Of a stretch of 64,000 nt of DNA, positions 42,504 through 51,501 are shown piece after piece. Position numbers and translations under genes: made by a program. The notes below the pieces were generated by a model. The model searched no databases, was not told where the DNA came from, and worked only from the letters and a program-made list of their open reading frames with translations. Positions within the stretch are counted from its first letter, which is position 1; every line of letters starts with the position of its first letter. The stretch comes from Nicoliella spurrieriana. GTDB lineage: Bacteria > Bacillota > Bacilli > Lactobacillales > Lactobacillaceae. The stretch lies in NCBI RefSeq assembly GCF_023380205.1, contig NZ_CP093361.1, forward strand, positions 496,001 to 560,000, given 5' to 3'.

Positions 42504-42938
42504 ATGACAGAACAACCATTAGCAAATGCCGGTGGACTTTTTGGCCGCGGGGCGAAAAACGATGCATATGCACAATATTTTACTGGCCAGAGTTATTTGA
42601 ACGGCTTGGTAACCCCTGGCGCTGACGTTAACGTAGGCGTGGGGAACGTGACCTTCGAACCGGGCTGTCGAAACCATTGGCACATTCACCACCATGGCTA
42701 TCAAATTTTGTTGGTCACCGATGGGACCGGACTATACCAAGAAGCGGGGAAACCAGCACGGCTACTTCACCCTGGTGATGTGGTCGTGACCCACGATGGG
42801 GTCAAGCATTGGCACGGGGCCACGCCCGACAGTTGTTTCACCCACGTGGCAATTACTACCGGCACCCCAGAATGGCTCGAAGCAGTATCCGATGCACAAT
42901 TTACAGCTGCATTTGAACAGGGAAGGGGGGATGCATAA
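42504..42938 (+). CDS. Cupin domain protein
   Basis: 144 residues; single cupin barrel: motif 1 GCRNHWHIHHHGYQILLVTDGTG (metal His residues and Glu/Gln) and motif 2 HPGDVVVTHDGVKHWHGA. Often paired with carboxymuconolactone-decarboxylase-like proteins, as here. Its last codon overlaps the next start. SD AAAGGAAG. Confidence 0.9.
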   Translation: MTEQPLANAGGLFGRGAKNDAYAQYFTGQSYLNGLVTPGADVNVGVGNVTFEPGCRNHWHIHHHGYQILLVTDGTGLYQEAGKPARLLHPGDVVVTHDGVKHWHGATPDSCFTHVAITTGTPEWLEAVSDAQFTAAFEQGRGDA

Positions 42939-43255
42939 TGGCGAAACAAACTGCTGGTCATGATCATTTAGGATCGTTCGCTCCCCAATTCGCAGCATTA
43001 AACGATGACGTTTTATTTGGTGAAGTCTGGTCGCGTACGGACCAACTATCCGCTCACGACCGAAGCATGATTACGATTTCGGCACTGATTGCGGGTGGCA
43101 ACTTCGCACAATTAAAAGCGCACTTAACCATCGGGAAGCAAAATGGAATTACCCAGGATGAAATTGCTGCAATGATTACCCACCTTGCCTTTTACGTCGG
43201 TTGGCCCAAAGCGTGGTCGGCATTTGGGATCGCAAAGGAAGTCTATGGTGCATAG
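42938..43255 (+). CDS. Carboxymuconolactone decarboxylase-like protein
   Basis: 105 residues of the CMD/AhpD-like fold: RSMITISALIAGGNFAQLKAHLTIGKQNGITQDEIAAMITHLAFYVGWP. No CxxC, so it is not a peroxidase of the AhpD type. It shares a stop/start overlap with the cupin gene. The MerR-cupin-CMD set resembles operons that respond to reactive carbonyl compounds, which is inference. Confidence 0.9.
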   Translation: MAKQTAGHDHLGSFAPQFAALNDDVLFGEVWSRTDQLSAHDRSMITISALIAGGNFAQLKAHLTIGKQNGITQDEIAAMITHLAFYVGWPKAWSAFGIAKEVYGA

Positions 43256-43258
43256 CTA

Positions 43259-43299
43259 CCAAAAAACCACTCAATTACTAATTGGGTGGTTTATTTTTG
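43259..43299. terminator. Bidirectional terminator
   Basis: AAACCACTCAATTA / TAATTGGGTGGTTTATTTTT, shared by the converging CMD and 151-aa genes; it overlaps the end of the latter. Confidence 0.78.
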
Positions 43300-43746
43300 G
43301 TATTTGTCGATGATGATCTGGATGTGGTTAACATTATCTGATTGGTAAGTTGTTTTGGGTCGTAGTTCGTAGCAATTAAAGACTAATAATTGCTCCGCTA
43401 ACTTAATGCTTAACTGGGTATAATTTAATTTCTGCTTAATTTGAATTGATGCAAAATCACGTTGGTTAATGAACTCGTTTTGATTATTGAAGTGGCCATT
43501 AATATCCATTCCAATGATGACCACTCCGTAAGGTTCGAACGACAGCACGACCCGTTGTTCAAGGGCGCCGATCATGTAAGGTTGAACCATCCACTTGCCG
43601 ACCCCCAAATCTTTTCTGGCAGCAATGACGGTTTCGATGCCGGTGGTCAAGCCCATTTGGTGTTTATAATTGAGAATGTTGGTTGCATCATAGTCGCTGT
43701 TGATTTTAGCATGCGGAAATTGAGCCGCTTTCACGTGAATATTGAT
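43291..43746 (-). CDS. Hypothetical protein with apparent AUC start
   Basis: About 151 residues, soluble alpha/beta. No recognised family; the middle (VQPYMIGALEQRVVLSFEPYGVVIIGMDINGHF) looks like a strand-rich core. The ribosome site AAGGGGGAG (43760-43752) is followed after 5 nt by ATC at 43746, giving INIHVKAAQFPHAK. The first canonical in-frame start, GTG at 43734, is 17 nt from that site and too far. The same TTCCC-ATC context occurs at the tetR gene. Confidence 0.55.
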   Translation of the reverse strand: MNIHVKAAQFPHAKINSDYDATNILNYKHQMGLTTGIETVIAARKDLGVGKWMVQPYMIGALEQRVVLSFEPYGVVIIGMDINGHFNNQNEFINQRDFASIQIKQKLNYTQLSIKLAEQLLVFNCYELRPKTTYQSDNVNHIQIIIDKYQK

Positions 43747-43871
43747 GGGAACTCCCCCTTTTTGATTGTCATTTTACACCACTTAGGCGCTAATTTCGAC
43801 CACTTACCAACGATGGAGCTTTGGAAATGAGTTGAATGTTATACTGATAAAAAATGAAACGAGGGATGGAC

Positions 43872-44762
43872 ATGACATTATTAAAGGTAAGCAATTTAAC
43901 CCAGCGCTATGGTAACCATGTAGCGGTAAACCACATCGACCTATCAGTTGAAGCGGGCCAACTAGTCGCCTTCTTGGGACCCAACGGGGCTGGGAAGTCA
44001 ACGACGATCAATATGTTGACCGGGATTACGCGACCCCAAAGTGGCACGATCGATTTAGCCGGCTTAAAACCGGGGACGAGGGCGTATCGTCATCAAATCG
44101 GGGTCGTGTTTCAAAATAGCGTCTTGGATGCCGATCTAACCGTACGGCAAAATCTGATGTGGCGGGCGGGGATGTACAAGCAGATTGACAATGCGTTTGT
44201 CACTCGTTTGATGCAGGCGTTTGATATTGAAACGATTGCAGGGCAAAAATACGGTTCACTCTCGGGCGGGCAACGACGGCGGGTCGATATTACTCGGGCG
44301 TTATTACATAAACCACGGTTGCTATTCCTAGACGAACCGTCGACTGGATTAGATATTCAAACCCGCAATAAAATTTGGGCGGTCTTGAATCAACTGCGGG
44401 TGGAATTTCAAATGACGATTATTTTAACCACCCACTACCTTGAAGAGGCCAATATTGCTGATTACGTCTACGTAATTGACCATGGTGAGATCATCGCCGC
44501 TGACACCGTTAGTGATCTAAAGGCCAAGTACGCTAAGGATGTCCTAAGGGTAACGACCACCGACATGGCCAAGTTGACCGCGCTAGTGGACCCACAGTGG
44601 CCAACGACCGTAAAGGGGCACCAAGTGGAGATAATGGTGCCAGATGTGGATGCAACGATTCGGTTCCTAACGGCTGCGCGGCCCTTGATTACCGGGATGG
44701 AGCTAAAGCGTGGCGACATGAACGACATCTTTGTGGCGCTAACTGGAAAGGAGATTCGCTAA
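43872..44762 (+). CDS. ABC transporter ATP-binding protein
   Basis: 296 residues. Walker A LGPNGAGKSTT, Q-loop VVFQNSVLD, signature LSGGQRRRVDITRAL, Walker B LLFLDEPSTGLD, H-loop TTHYLEE. The C-terminal extension (210-296) is typical of DrrA/CcmA-type exporters. ATG at 43872 behind GAGGGATGG. Pairs with the permease that starts in its stop codon. Confidence 0.93.
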   Translation: MTLLKVSNLTQRYGNHVAVNHIDLSVEAGQLVAFLGPNGAGKSTTINMLTGITRPQSGTIDLAGLKPGTRAYRHQIGVVFQNSVLDADLTVRQNLMWRAGMYKQIDNAFVTRLMQAFDIETIAGQKYGSLSGGQRRRVDITRALLHKPRLLFLDEPSTGLDIQTRNKIWAVLNQLRVEFQMTIILTTHYLEEANIADYVYVIDHGEIIAADTVSDLKAKYAKDVLRVTTTDMAKLTALVDPQWPTTVKGHQVEIMVPDVDATIRFLTAARPLITGMELKRGDMNDIFVALTGKEIR

Positions 44763-45637
44763 TGATTAATTTAATTAAACGCAACGTGACCATTTATTTT
44801 GCTAACCGGACCGCCGTCTTTTTCTCACTGTTAGCATCGTTGATTTCATTTATTCTATACATCCTATTTTTGAAAAATAATATGCAACAATCATTTCAAC
44901 ACATTCCCGATACCACTAAATTACTGGATCCGTGGTTGATTGGTGGGACACTATCCGTAACTGGATTGACGTCGATTGGAACCGTCCTCTCCCAATTAGT
45001 GGCAGATCGGGAAAGCCACCGCTTGGACGATTTAGCGATGACCGACTTATCGCAGTTGCAGATTCAAAGCGCCTACTTAGTTGGGGCGGTATTTGTAGGG
45101 ACGTTCAACCAAATTGTGGTGTATCTCGTGATGAGTCTATACTTTCAACTAGTGGATGGCATTAGCGTTGACTGGAGTCAAAGCGGCAGCGTGTTATTGA
45201 TTGCGTTATTCAGTAGCTTGGTCTGGACGGCATTTAACCTAATTGTCTACACAACGATTCAACGGCAGGCAACGATTTCCACGGTTTCTTCCATCATCAG
45301 TACGATTTCCGGGTTCTTTGCTGGCGTTTACGTCCCAATCAGTGTGATGCCTAGCGTTGCTCAGACCGTGATGAAGTTTACCCCGACACCATACGTTTCT
45401 GCAGCATTTCGGGATGTGATTATGCATCAACAGTTAAAGAAGTCGTTTCAGCATTTGTCGACAAGCCAGTTGAATGATTTTCGCTTGGCAATGGGAATTG
45501 ATTTAAAAGTTAATGGGACCCAGCTCAACATGGCCCAAATGGTGCTAATTTTAGGTGGATTCCTATTTCTGTTCGTTGTATGGTTGTTGGTAAGCAACTA
45601 CTTTAGAACGAAAGAAGGGATTAAGCGTGCAAGTTGA
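44762..45637 (+). CDS. ABC-2 type transporter permease
   Basis: 291 residues with six TM helices and the ABC-2 C-terminal signature (FFAGVYVPISVMPSVAQTVMKFTPTPYVSAAFRDVI). ATG overlaps the ATPase stop by one base. Exports an unknown compound; the LytTR gene behind it suggests the operon is autoregulated. Confidence 0.9.
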   Translation: MINLIKRNVTIYFANRTAVFFSLLASLISFILYILFLKNNMQQSFQHIPDTTKLLDPWLIGGTLSVTGLTSIGTVLSQLVADRESHRLDDLAMTDLSQLQIQSAYLVGAVFVGTFNQIVVYLVMSLYFQLVDGISVDWSQSGSVLLIALFSSLVWTAFNLIVYTTIQRQATISTVSSIISTISGFFAGVYVPISVMPSVAQTVMKFTPTPYVSAAFRDVIMHQQLKKSFQHLSTSQLNDFRLAMGIDLKVNGTQLNMAQMVLILGGFLFLFVVWLLVSNYFRTKEGIKRAS

Positions 45638-46082
45638 TTTTCATCAAGATGACCACCTCTCACCAGATGAAATTAAGCTCCTGGTTAGCGCGAAGCAACT
45701 AACGCCTGAAGTGGTGGCGTTGATTAACCACCTTTCTGTGGTGCAGACCCAATCGACGTCGGTATTGCCACTATCAATTGACGACCGTGTGGAAATGGTG
45801 AACCTAAGTGCCATTATCTCAATTGAGGTATTTGGGAGTGATCTGACGATTGCGACCACGACCCATGAATACACGTTTCATGGTCAGTTGAAAACGATCC
45901 TAGCTAAAATCGATGACCAACGGTTCATCCGGATTGCCCGGGGAACTGCGATTAATATTGACCACCTGAACTCATTAGAAGCTGGCTTTTCCGGCAATAT
46001 GACGGCTTTTTTGGATCATGAAATTAAGCTGAACGTTAGTCGTAAGTACCTACCGGATTTGAAAGCGAGGTTAAGAATGTGA
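45627..46082 (+). CDS. LytTR DNA-binding domain regulator
   Basis: 151 residues: a short N-terminal part and a LytTR domain (about 50-150) with MVNLSAIISIEVFGSDLTIATTTHEYTFHGQLKTIL and RFIRIARGTAINIDHLNSLE. Starts at GTG within the permease end, SD GAAGGG. LytTR proteins of this size next to a DUF3021 membrane partner form small regulatory pairs in which the membrane protein holds back the regulator. Confidence 0.9.
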   Translation: MQVDFHQDDHLSPDEIKLLVSAKQLTPEVVALINHLSVVQTQSTSVLPLSIDDRVEMVNLSAIISIEVFGSDLTIATTTHEYTFHGQLKTILAKIDDQRFIRIARGTAINIDHLNSLEAGFSGNMTAFLDHEIKLNVSRKYLPDLKARLRM

Positions 46083-46489
46083 TGAATAGATTTAAAATGG
46101 CGGTTCAGTTTGGGTTGATTGGCATCTGCATTGGTTCAGCCACTTTTTTAATTTCTTTATTAAATTATAAACAATCATTAGTCACCCCATCCCAAATTAT
46201 CAGCTTGTTTATTGCTAGCGGCTTAGTCGGTGAATTATCGATGATCTTTAAGTTCAAACGATTTCAGTTTATCCCTAGATTAGTAATCCACTATCTGGGA
46301 ACCACCTTAATTATGGTGGCTTTTGGAGCCTATAATCACTTTATCGATAACTGGTGGGCACTTGGGTCATTCGTAGAAAGTGTGACGGTCGCTTACGTCA
46401 TTATTTCGGTGGTCCAATACATTATGAATATTAGATATGCCAACAATGTTAATCAATTGATCAAAGCCCGTAAAAAGGACCGCCATTAA
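46079..46489 (+). CDS. DUF3021 membrane protein
   Basis: 136 residues, four TM helices, DUF3021 family (FGLIGICIGSATFLISLL...GELSMIF...LVIHYLGTTLIMVAFG). It overlaps the LytTR gene and is its presumed partner. The start could also be the ATG at 46082. Confidence 0.85.
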   Translation: MMNRFKMAVQFGLIGICIGSATFLISLLNYKQSLVTPSQIISLFIASGLVGELSMIFKFKRFQFIPRLVIHYLGTTLIMVAFGAYNHFIDNWWALGSFVESVTVAYVIISVVQYIMNIRYANNVNQLIKARKKDRH

Positions 46490-46495
46490 AGCAAG

Positions 46496-46600
46496 TTGAC
46501 TTTTAAAATGTGAATAGCTATCATTATATTTAAAGTTTCTTTAATGATGGAATGGTTAGAATGACCCGCTCCGTGCAAGACTGACAGAGACGGGTTTTTC
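46496..46600 (+). promoter_or_regulatory. Promoter and leader terminator before the ECF transporter operon
   Basis: TTGACT (46496-46501), 17-nt spacer, TATCAT (46519-46524). About 30 nt after the expected start comes ACCCGCTC / GAGACGGGT with TTTTT (46563-46599), then the ribosome site of the S component. The terminator could serve the DUF3021 operon, but the promoter in front of it makes it part of the ECF leader as well. Confidence 0.55.
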
Positions 46601-46619
46601 TAGTCTACTGGGGGATAAA

Positions 46620-47177
46620 ATGAATAGAAAACACTTAAGTATTCGGACCGTGGTTGCGATTGGCATTGGAACCGCCATCGTCTTTTTATTAAAACGGTGG
46701 GTTTCAATTCCAAGTGGGGTTCCCAATACGAACATTGATACTTCATACGGCTTTTTGGGCTTTGCAGCCGTTTTATTTGGCCCAATCGCTGGTTTTTGTA
46801 TGGGCTTTTTGGGGCATGCACTCACTGACTTCACAATGTATGGGATGCCCTGGTGGAGCTGGGTAATTTCCACCGGCTTCGTTGGTCTGGGGATGGGGTT
46901 ATTACACCACCACCTCGGCGTTGATGATGGCATGTTCACCACCAACAAGATGGTCATCTATAACGTGTGGCAAATCTTGATTAACTTCATCGCTTGGACG
47001 TTGATCGCCCCGACCGGGGATATTTTAATTTATGCCGAACCGGCGAATAAGGTCTTTTTACAGGGGTTCGTTTCAACGATTACCAACAGCCTCTCGACCG
47101 GGGTAATCGGCACGATTCTGCTAGCTTCGTATGCTGCTACTAAGCTTAAAAGGGGTAGCCTTAGAAAAGAGGATTAA
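46620..47177 (+). CDS. ECF transporter S component, UPF0397 family
   Basis: 185 residues, five to six TM helices. LSIRTVVAIGIGTAIVFLL, SGVPNTNIDTSYGFLGFAAVLFGPIAGFCMGFLGHALTDF and MPWWSWVISTGFVGLGMG are the UPF0397 hallmarks. Database names link the family with riboflavin uptake, but specificity is not certain. Together with the following two genes it forms a dedicated ECF transporter. Confidence 0.88.
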   Translation: MNRKHLSIRTVVAIGIGTAIVFLLKRWVSIPSGVPNTNIDTSYGFLGFAAVLFGPIAGFCMGFLGHALTDFTMYGMPWWSWVISTGFVGLGMGLLHHHLGVDDGMFTTNKMVIYNVWQILINFIAWTLIAPTGDILIYAEPANKVFLQGFVSTITNSLSTGVIGTILLASYAATKLKRGSLRKED

Positions 47178-47179
47178 CG

Positions 47180-48886
47180 ATGACTGAACAATCAGGAATT
47201 CAATTTGACCACGTTAGTTTCCAGTACTATAGCCAGGCCGAGCCGACGTTAAGGGACATTAATCTCACCATCAATCCGGGGGAAAAGGTGTTGATCGTTG
47301 GGCCTTCTGGATCCGGGAAATCGACGTTGGGGAACCTCATTAACGGGATTATCCCCCATAATTATCGTGGTGACCTTACCGGGACGGTAACGGTCGATGG
47401 AATTAACGTTGCCACTTCCAGTGTCTTTGACCTCTCACTTAAGGTCGGGACCGTTTTACAAAACGCCAATGATCAGTTCGTGGGCCTCACGATGGCTGAG
47501 GATATGGCATTTGGGATGGAAAACGATGCCACGGCGGTCCCTGAAATGCACCGTCGCGTGGCCCAATGGGCCGACTATTTAAACCTAACGGACCATCTCG
47601 CCCAATCTCCGCAAAGCCTTTCCGGGGGCCAAAAGCAACGGGTCGCAATGGGTGACGTCTTGATCGATGAGGGCAACATCATGCTCTTTGATGAACCGTT
47701 GGCCGCCCTGGACCCTGCCACTGGCTACCAAACGATTCAATTAATCGAGCGTTTACACCGTGAATTTGAAATGACCGTGGTAATTATTGAACACCGCCTA
47801 GAAGAAGTTTTGACCCAATCTGTTGACCGCTTGATCGTATTGAACGATGGTCAAATCGTTGCAAATGGGCATCCAGATGCGATTTTAAAAAGTGATATCA
47901 TGCCACAATTGGGGCTACGTGAACCGTTGTACGTGGAAGCGCTCAAGGCTGCAAACGTTGATTTAGAAACGGTCCAAGACATTGCCGATGTTGAACGAGT
48001 GAATGCACCACAGCTTGCCACTCAACTCGCCACGTTGACGACTCAAGAACAGCCAGCAGGATCCACCAGCGCCAGTCCGTTGTTAACGATTGCGGACCTA
48101 AGCTTTGGGTATCCTGACCAAGCACCACTGTTTAAGGACCTTAACCTAACGGTGAATCGGGGGGACCACCTTGCATTGGTCGGGCGTAACGGAATTGGCA
48201 AGTCAACGCTTAGTAAGTTGATTACTGGCTTTTTGACGCCGACTGCCGGTCGAATTAGTCTCAACGGGCAGCCCTTAGCTAATGATTCGATTAAGGAGCG
48301 TGCTGACCATATCGGGTATGTAATGCAGGATCCGGACAAGATGATTAGTCAGGTCACGATTAAGGATGAAGTCGGCCTGGGCTTAAAGCTCCGCGGGGTG
48401 ACTGGGACTGAAATGACGAGCCGGGTCAATGCCATTTTGAAGGTGTGTGGACTATACCCATACCGCAACTGGCCAATTTCCGCCCTGAGCTTTGGCCAAA
48501 AGAAGCGGGTCACGATTGCTAGCATCTTGGTATTGAAGCCGGAAGTGTTGATTTTAGATGAACCCACGGCGGGCCAGGATTTCAGGCACTATACTGAAAT
48601 GATGAACTTTTTGACCGCCTTAAATCACCAGGGGACCACGTTGATCACGATTACCCACGATATGCACTTGATGTTGGAATATGCCAATCGAGCAGTCGTG
48701 TTGGGTGAACGCGAGGTGCTGGCCGATACTAAACCGGTCGAGGTCCTTTCCGATGCTAACCTATGCCAATTTTCAGATTTGCGTCCGACCAGTTTATACC
48801 AGTTGGCAAAGCGGTTTGATTTAAATCCAGAAACCTTTACCAACCGGGTGATTGAATACGAATTGGGGGCGACTAAGCATGAGTAA
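47180..48886 (+). CDS. ECF transporter fused double ATPase
   Basis: 568 residues with two complete ABC domains: Walker A GPSGSGKST and GRNGIGKST, signatures LSGGQKQRVAMG and LSFGQKKRVTIAS, Walker B IMLFDEPLAALD and VLILDEPTAGQD. The two nucleotide-binding domains that are usually EcfA1 and EcfA2 are fused, as in group I/dedicated ECF modules and YkoD. Starts 3 bp after the S component. Confidence 0.93.
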   Translation: MTEQSGIQFDHVSFQYYSQAEPTLRDINLTINPGEKVLIVGPSGSGKSTLGNLINGIIPHNYRGDLTGTVTVDGINVATSSVFDLSLKVGTVLQNANDQFVGLTMAEDMAFGMENDATAVPEMHRRVAQWADYLNLTDHLAQSPQSLSGGQKQRVAMGDVLIDEGNIMLFDEPLAALDPATGYQTIQLIERLHREFEMTVVIIEHRLEEVLTQSVDRLIVLNDGQIVANGHPDAILKSDIMPQLGLREPLYVEALKAANVDLETVQDIADVERVNAPQLATQLATLTTQEQPAGSTSASPLLTIADLSFGYPDQAPLFKDLNLTVNRGDHLALVGRNGIGKSTLSKLITGFLTPTAGRISLNGQPLANDSIKERADHIGYVMQDPDKMISQVTIKDEVGLGLKLRGVTGTEMTSRVNAILKVCGLYPYRNWPISALSFGQKKRVTIASILVLKPEVLILDEPTAGQDFRHYTEMMNFLTALNHQGTTLITITHDMHLMLEYANRAVVLGEREVLADTKPVEVLSDANLCQFSDLRPTSLYQLAKRFDLNPETFTNRVIEYELGATKHE

Positions 48887-49706
48887 CAACCTATTTGGCT
48901 ATGACCACGGGGATACCTGGATTCATCGGCTCAGCGGGAGCAGTAAACTCTTCTTTTTTATCCTGGTATCGATTATTGCGATGGTCAGTTATGACCCACG
49001 CTTTATTGGCTTGGTGTTGGTACTATCGATGGTTGCTTTACAGCAATCCCACATTCGTTGGGCCCAGATTCGGTTAGTCGTAAAGTTAATTGTGGTGTTT
49101 TCACTGCTGAATTTGGTCATGATCTACGTCTTTTCACCTGAAAACGGGGTCGCCATCTATGGCACTAAGCACGTTATTTTGGGGAGTGGCTTCTATGCGC
49201 TCACCCAGGAGCAGCTATTCTATGAAGTGAACCTAGCGTTGAAGTACTTCGTAACCGTGCCGTTAGCGTTAATTTTTCTAATTACCACCAACCCCAGTGA
49301 ATTTGCGGCTAGCTTAAATCGGTTAGGGGTTTCCTATCGGATCAGCTACTCGGTTTCACTGGCGTTACGCTACATTCCGGATGTCCAAAACGACTACCAA
49401 GAAATTAGCCGGGCCCAACAAGCCCGTGGCTATGAAATTTCCAAAAAGGGCAAGTTGATGGCCCGCTTAAGGGGGGCCGTTCGAATTATTATGCCGCTTA
49501 TTTTTACCAGTATTGCTAAAATCGATACGATCAGTCAGGCGATGGAGCTGCGTCGCTTTGGCCGGAATAAGAAGCGCAGTTGGTATCTGCAACGACCCGT
49601 TACCAAGAACGATTGGTTCGTTTGGATTGCGACCATCATAATTGTGTTGGTCGGAATCTGGTTTTTCCATTTAGATGGTGGTCGCTTCTTTAACCCGTTT
49701 AAATAA
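48879..49706 (+). CDS. ECF transporter transmembrane component EcfT
   Basis: 275 residues, CbiQ/EcfT family. The coupling helices carry the two short Ala-Arg-Gly-type motifs: AQQARGYE and the later AMELRRFG (normally AxxARG). ATG at 48879 overlaps the ATPase end by 8 nt. Confidence 0.92.
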   Translation: MSNNLFGYDHGDTWIHRLSGSSKLFFFILVSIIAMVSYDPRFIGLVLVLSMVALQQSHIRWAQIRLVVKLIVVFSLLNLVMIYVFSPENGVAIYGTKHVILGSGFYALTQEQLFYEVNLALKYFVTVPLALIFLITTNPSEFAASLNRLGVSYRISYSVSLALRYIPDVQNDYQEISRAQQARGYEISKKGKLMARLRGAVRIIMPLIFTSIAKIDTISQAMELRRFGRNKKRSWYLQRPVTKNDWFVWIATIIIVLVGIWFFHLDGGRFFNPFK

Positions 49707-49709
49707 TTT

Positions 49710-49738
49710 ATCCAGCCACCCTAATTGGGGTGGCTGTT
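49710..49738 (+). terminator. Terminator-like hairpin
   Basis: CAGCCACCC / GGGGTGGCTG with a short T-rich tail, behind the ECF operon. Confidence 0.6.
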
Positions 49739-49777
49739 GTGGTATATTAGAGATAATACTTACAAAAGGGAAATGAT

Positions 49778-50533
49778 ATTATCTTAATACTACTCGTAAT
49801 CATTGGCTTCATTATTGGTGGCTTCATCATTGCAATGGGTGGGGGTGGCGCAACCTTTTACCTAGGGATTTTGACTGGATTAGTCAATATTGCCCCGGCT
49901 AGTGCCACTGCGACTTCATTGTTTACTGCGTTACCATCGTTATGCATCGGTGCTTACAGCCATTATCGAACCGGCAACATGCGCTTTCATTTTGGTAATC
50001 GCATGTTGATTACCGCAGTCCCAGCAACGGTAGTCGGGAGCTTGATATCCGGATACCTATCAGATACGGTTTACCGCTGGTTGTTATTCCTGTTGTTTAT
50101 TTGTTTAGGCAGTCAAATTCTTTGGCAATCGTTCGGGCCACATCGCAATCGGCAACGGCAGCATTCTAACGATTCGAAACTAGGACAAGCGTTTCTGTTT
50201 GGGGCATTAAGCGGTCTAATGGTTGGCATCGCTGGCCTTAGTGGTGGCAGTCCGTTGGTTGCCGGCATGCTTTTAATGGGCCTTTCAATGCAGGAGGCTG
50301 CTGCCACTTCTTCGTACGTGTTGATCGTGACTTCATTGGTTGGAATTATGCTCCACTCCACTTCTGGTGCCATTGCGTGGGCGCCTGGGATTGCATTGAT
50401 GATCGGTGCCATTTGTGGAGCAGCGTTCATGCCTTATTGGTTAAATAAATTTAATGCAAGCCAGGTGACCAGCGTCTTGCGGCCGATTATGGGAACGGTT
50501 ATGATAATAATGGCAATTACAACGATTCTTTAG
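49778..50533 (+). CDS. TauE/SafE family membrane transporter with apparent AUU start
   Basis: About 251 residues, eight TM helices, with the family glycine motifs AMGGGGATFYLG near the N-terminus and GIAGLSGGSPLVAGMLL in the middle. An ATG at 49835 would cut the first helix in half; the in-frame sequence upstream (IILILLVIIGFIIGGFIIA) completes it. The best start for the ribosome site AAAGGGA is ATT at 49778 (6 nt); no canonical codon is available. Family members export sulfoacetate, sulfite or related anions. Confidence 0.82.
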   Translation: MILILLVIIGFIIGGFIIAMGGGGATFYLGILTGLVNIAPASATATSLFTALPSLCIGAYSHYRTGNMRFHFGNRMLITAVPATVVGSLISGYLSDTVYRWLLFLLFICLGSQILWQSFGPHRNRQRQHSNDSKLGQAFLFGALSGLMVGIAGLSGGSPLVAGMLLMGLSMQEAAATSSYVLIVTSLVGIMLHSTSGAIAWAPGIALMIGAICGAAFMPYWLNKFNASQVTSVLRPIMGTVMIIMAITTIL

Positions 50534-50543
50534 GAGGATTTTT

Positions 50544-51230
50544 ATGCAAAAAAAATTAAATGTCGGTGACTATATAAACCGCATCTGTATCTTGGTCGGA
50601 ATGTGGTTCTTTATTGAATTAATTCAGTTGCCAGTTGCTTTTATCGCTAGGGTTGATCAAATTGCAGCCAAATTATTATTGATCGTGGTGTACTTTGGAA
50701 TGTATGCGGGTGCAATTGCGATTGCCTGGCATTATTATCGGCAATACCATCCAGAACCAGTAGGTAAGATGACGAGAGGCAATGTTATGCTGGTCGTGAT
50801 CGCATACGTCTTATTTATGATTTTTCAAGCGGTAATGATATTACTATCTAACGCTGTTTATCATCAAGCATCCTCTGAGAATAATGATTCGATTCAAAGG
50901 ATTTTAAGTTCGAGTCACCTTACAATGGTGGTAATGTTGATTGGAATTGTGATTTTATCACCGATTGTTGAGGAACTGGTGTTTCGGGGGATGATCGTGG
51001 ACGGGCTATTCAAAACCGCGCCCATCATTTGGCCGATGTTAGTTAGTGGGGTGGCGTTTGCGATGGCCCATGCATTCAGTAACCCGTTCTTATTCTTAGC
51101 TTATGGTGGGATGGGTGCAACGATGGTGTACCTTTACCGCAAGACTGGCACGCTTAAGACCAACATTAGTTTCCATATGTTAAATAACTTGATTGCTTCA
51201 CTGGGAATGTTACCATTGCTCTTTAAGTAG
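50544..51230 (+). CDS. CPBP family intramembrane metalloprotease
   Basis: 228 residues, about seven TM helices. Motifs: SPIVEELVFRGMI (EExxxR), FAMAHAFSN (FxxxH) and FHMLNN (HxxxN/B), the CPBP/Abi catalytic set. In lactobacilli such proteins serve in bacteriocin maturation or self-immunity, but no bacteriocin genes are adjacent. SD TAGGAGG. Confidence 0.9.
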   Translation: MQKKLNVGDYINRICILVGMWFFIELIQLPVAFIARVDQIAAKLLLIVVYFGMYAGAIAIAWHYYRQYHPEPVGKMTRGNVMLVVIAYVLFMIFQAVMILLSNAVYHQASSENNDSIQRILSSSHLTMVVMLIGIVILSPIVEELVFRGMIVDGLFKTAPIIWPMLVSGVAFAMAHAFSNPFLFLAYGGMGATMVYLYRKTGTLKTNISFHMLNNLIASLGMLPLLFK

Positions 51231-51250
51231 TTAAGATGGGGGGCTTAAAA

Positions 51251-51478
51251 ATGAATAAAAAACTATATCGGTCTAATGACCGGATCATTTGCGGGGTATT
51301 AGGCGGGATTGCTGAATATTTTGGCTGGGATAAGACCTGGACCCGCTTGATTTATGCCGCTTTGACGATTCTGAGTTTTGCCTTTGCTGGCTTGATTTTA
51401 TACATTGTTGCGGCAATCATCATCCCTAACCAACCCAAGCGCCGGGAAGTGGATGCGCAAGAATTTGATCAAAAATAA
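51251..51478 (+). CDS. PspC domain membrane protein
   Basis: 75 residues: KLYRSNDRIICGVLGGIAEYFGWDKTWTRLIYAALTIL...AAIIIP is a stand-alone PspC domain with one long hydrophobic helix; associated with envelope stress. ATG at 51251 behind GGGGGGC; an ATG 15 nt upstream lacks a site. Confidence 0.92.
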   Translation: MNKKLYRSNDRIICGVLGGIAEYFGWDKTWTRLIYAALTILSFAFAGLILYIVAAIIIPNQPKRREVDAQEFDQK

Positions 51479-51501
51479 TTAAAATGATTAACGATTTACC
51501 C

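Noticed and set aside
44597..44761. N-terminal extension of the ABC-2 permease
   Set aside because: It overlaps the ATPase gene in another frame; the ATG at 44762 fits the family and the operon overlap.
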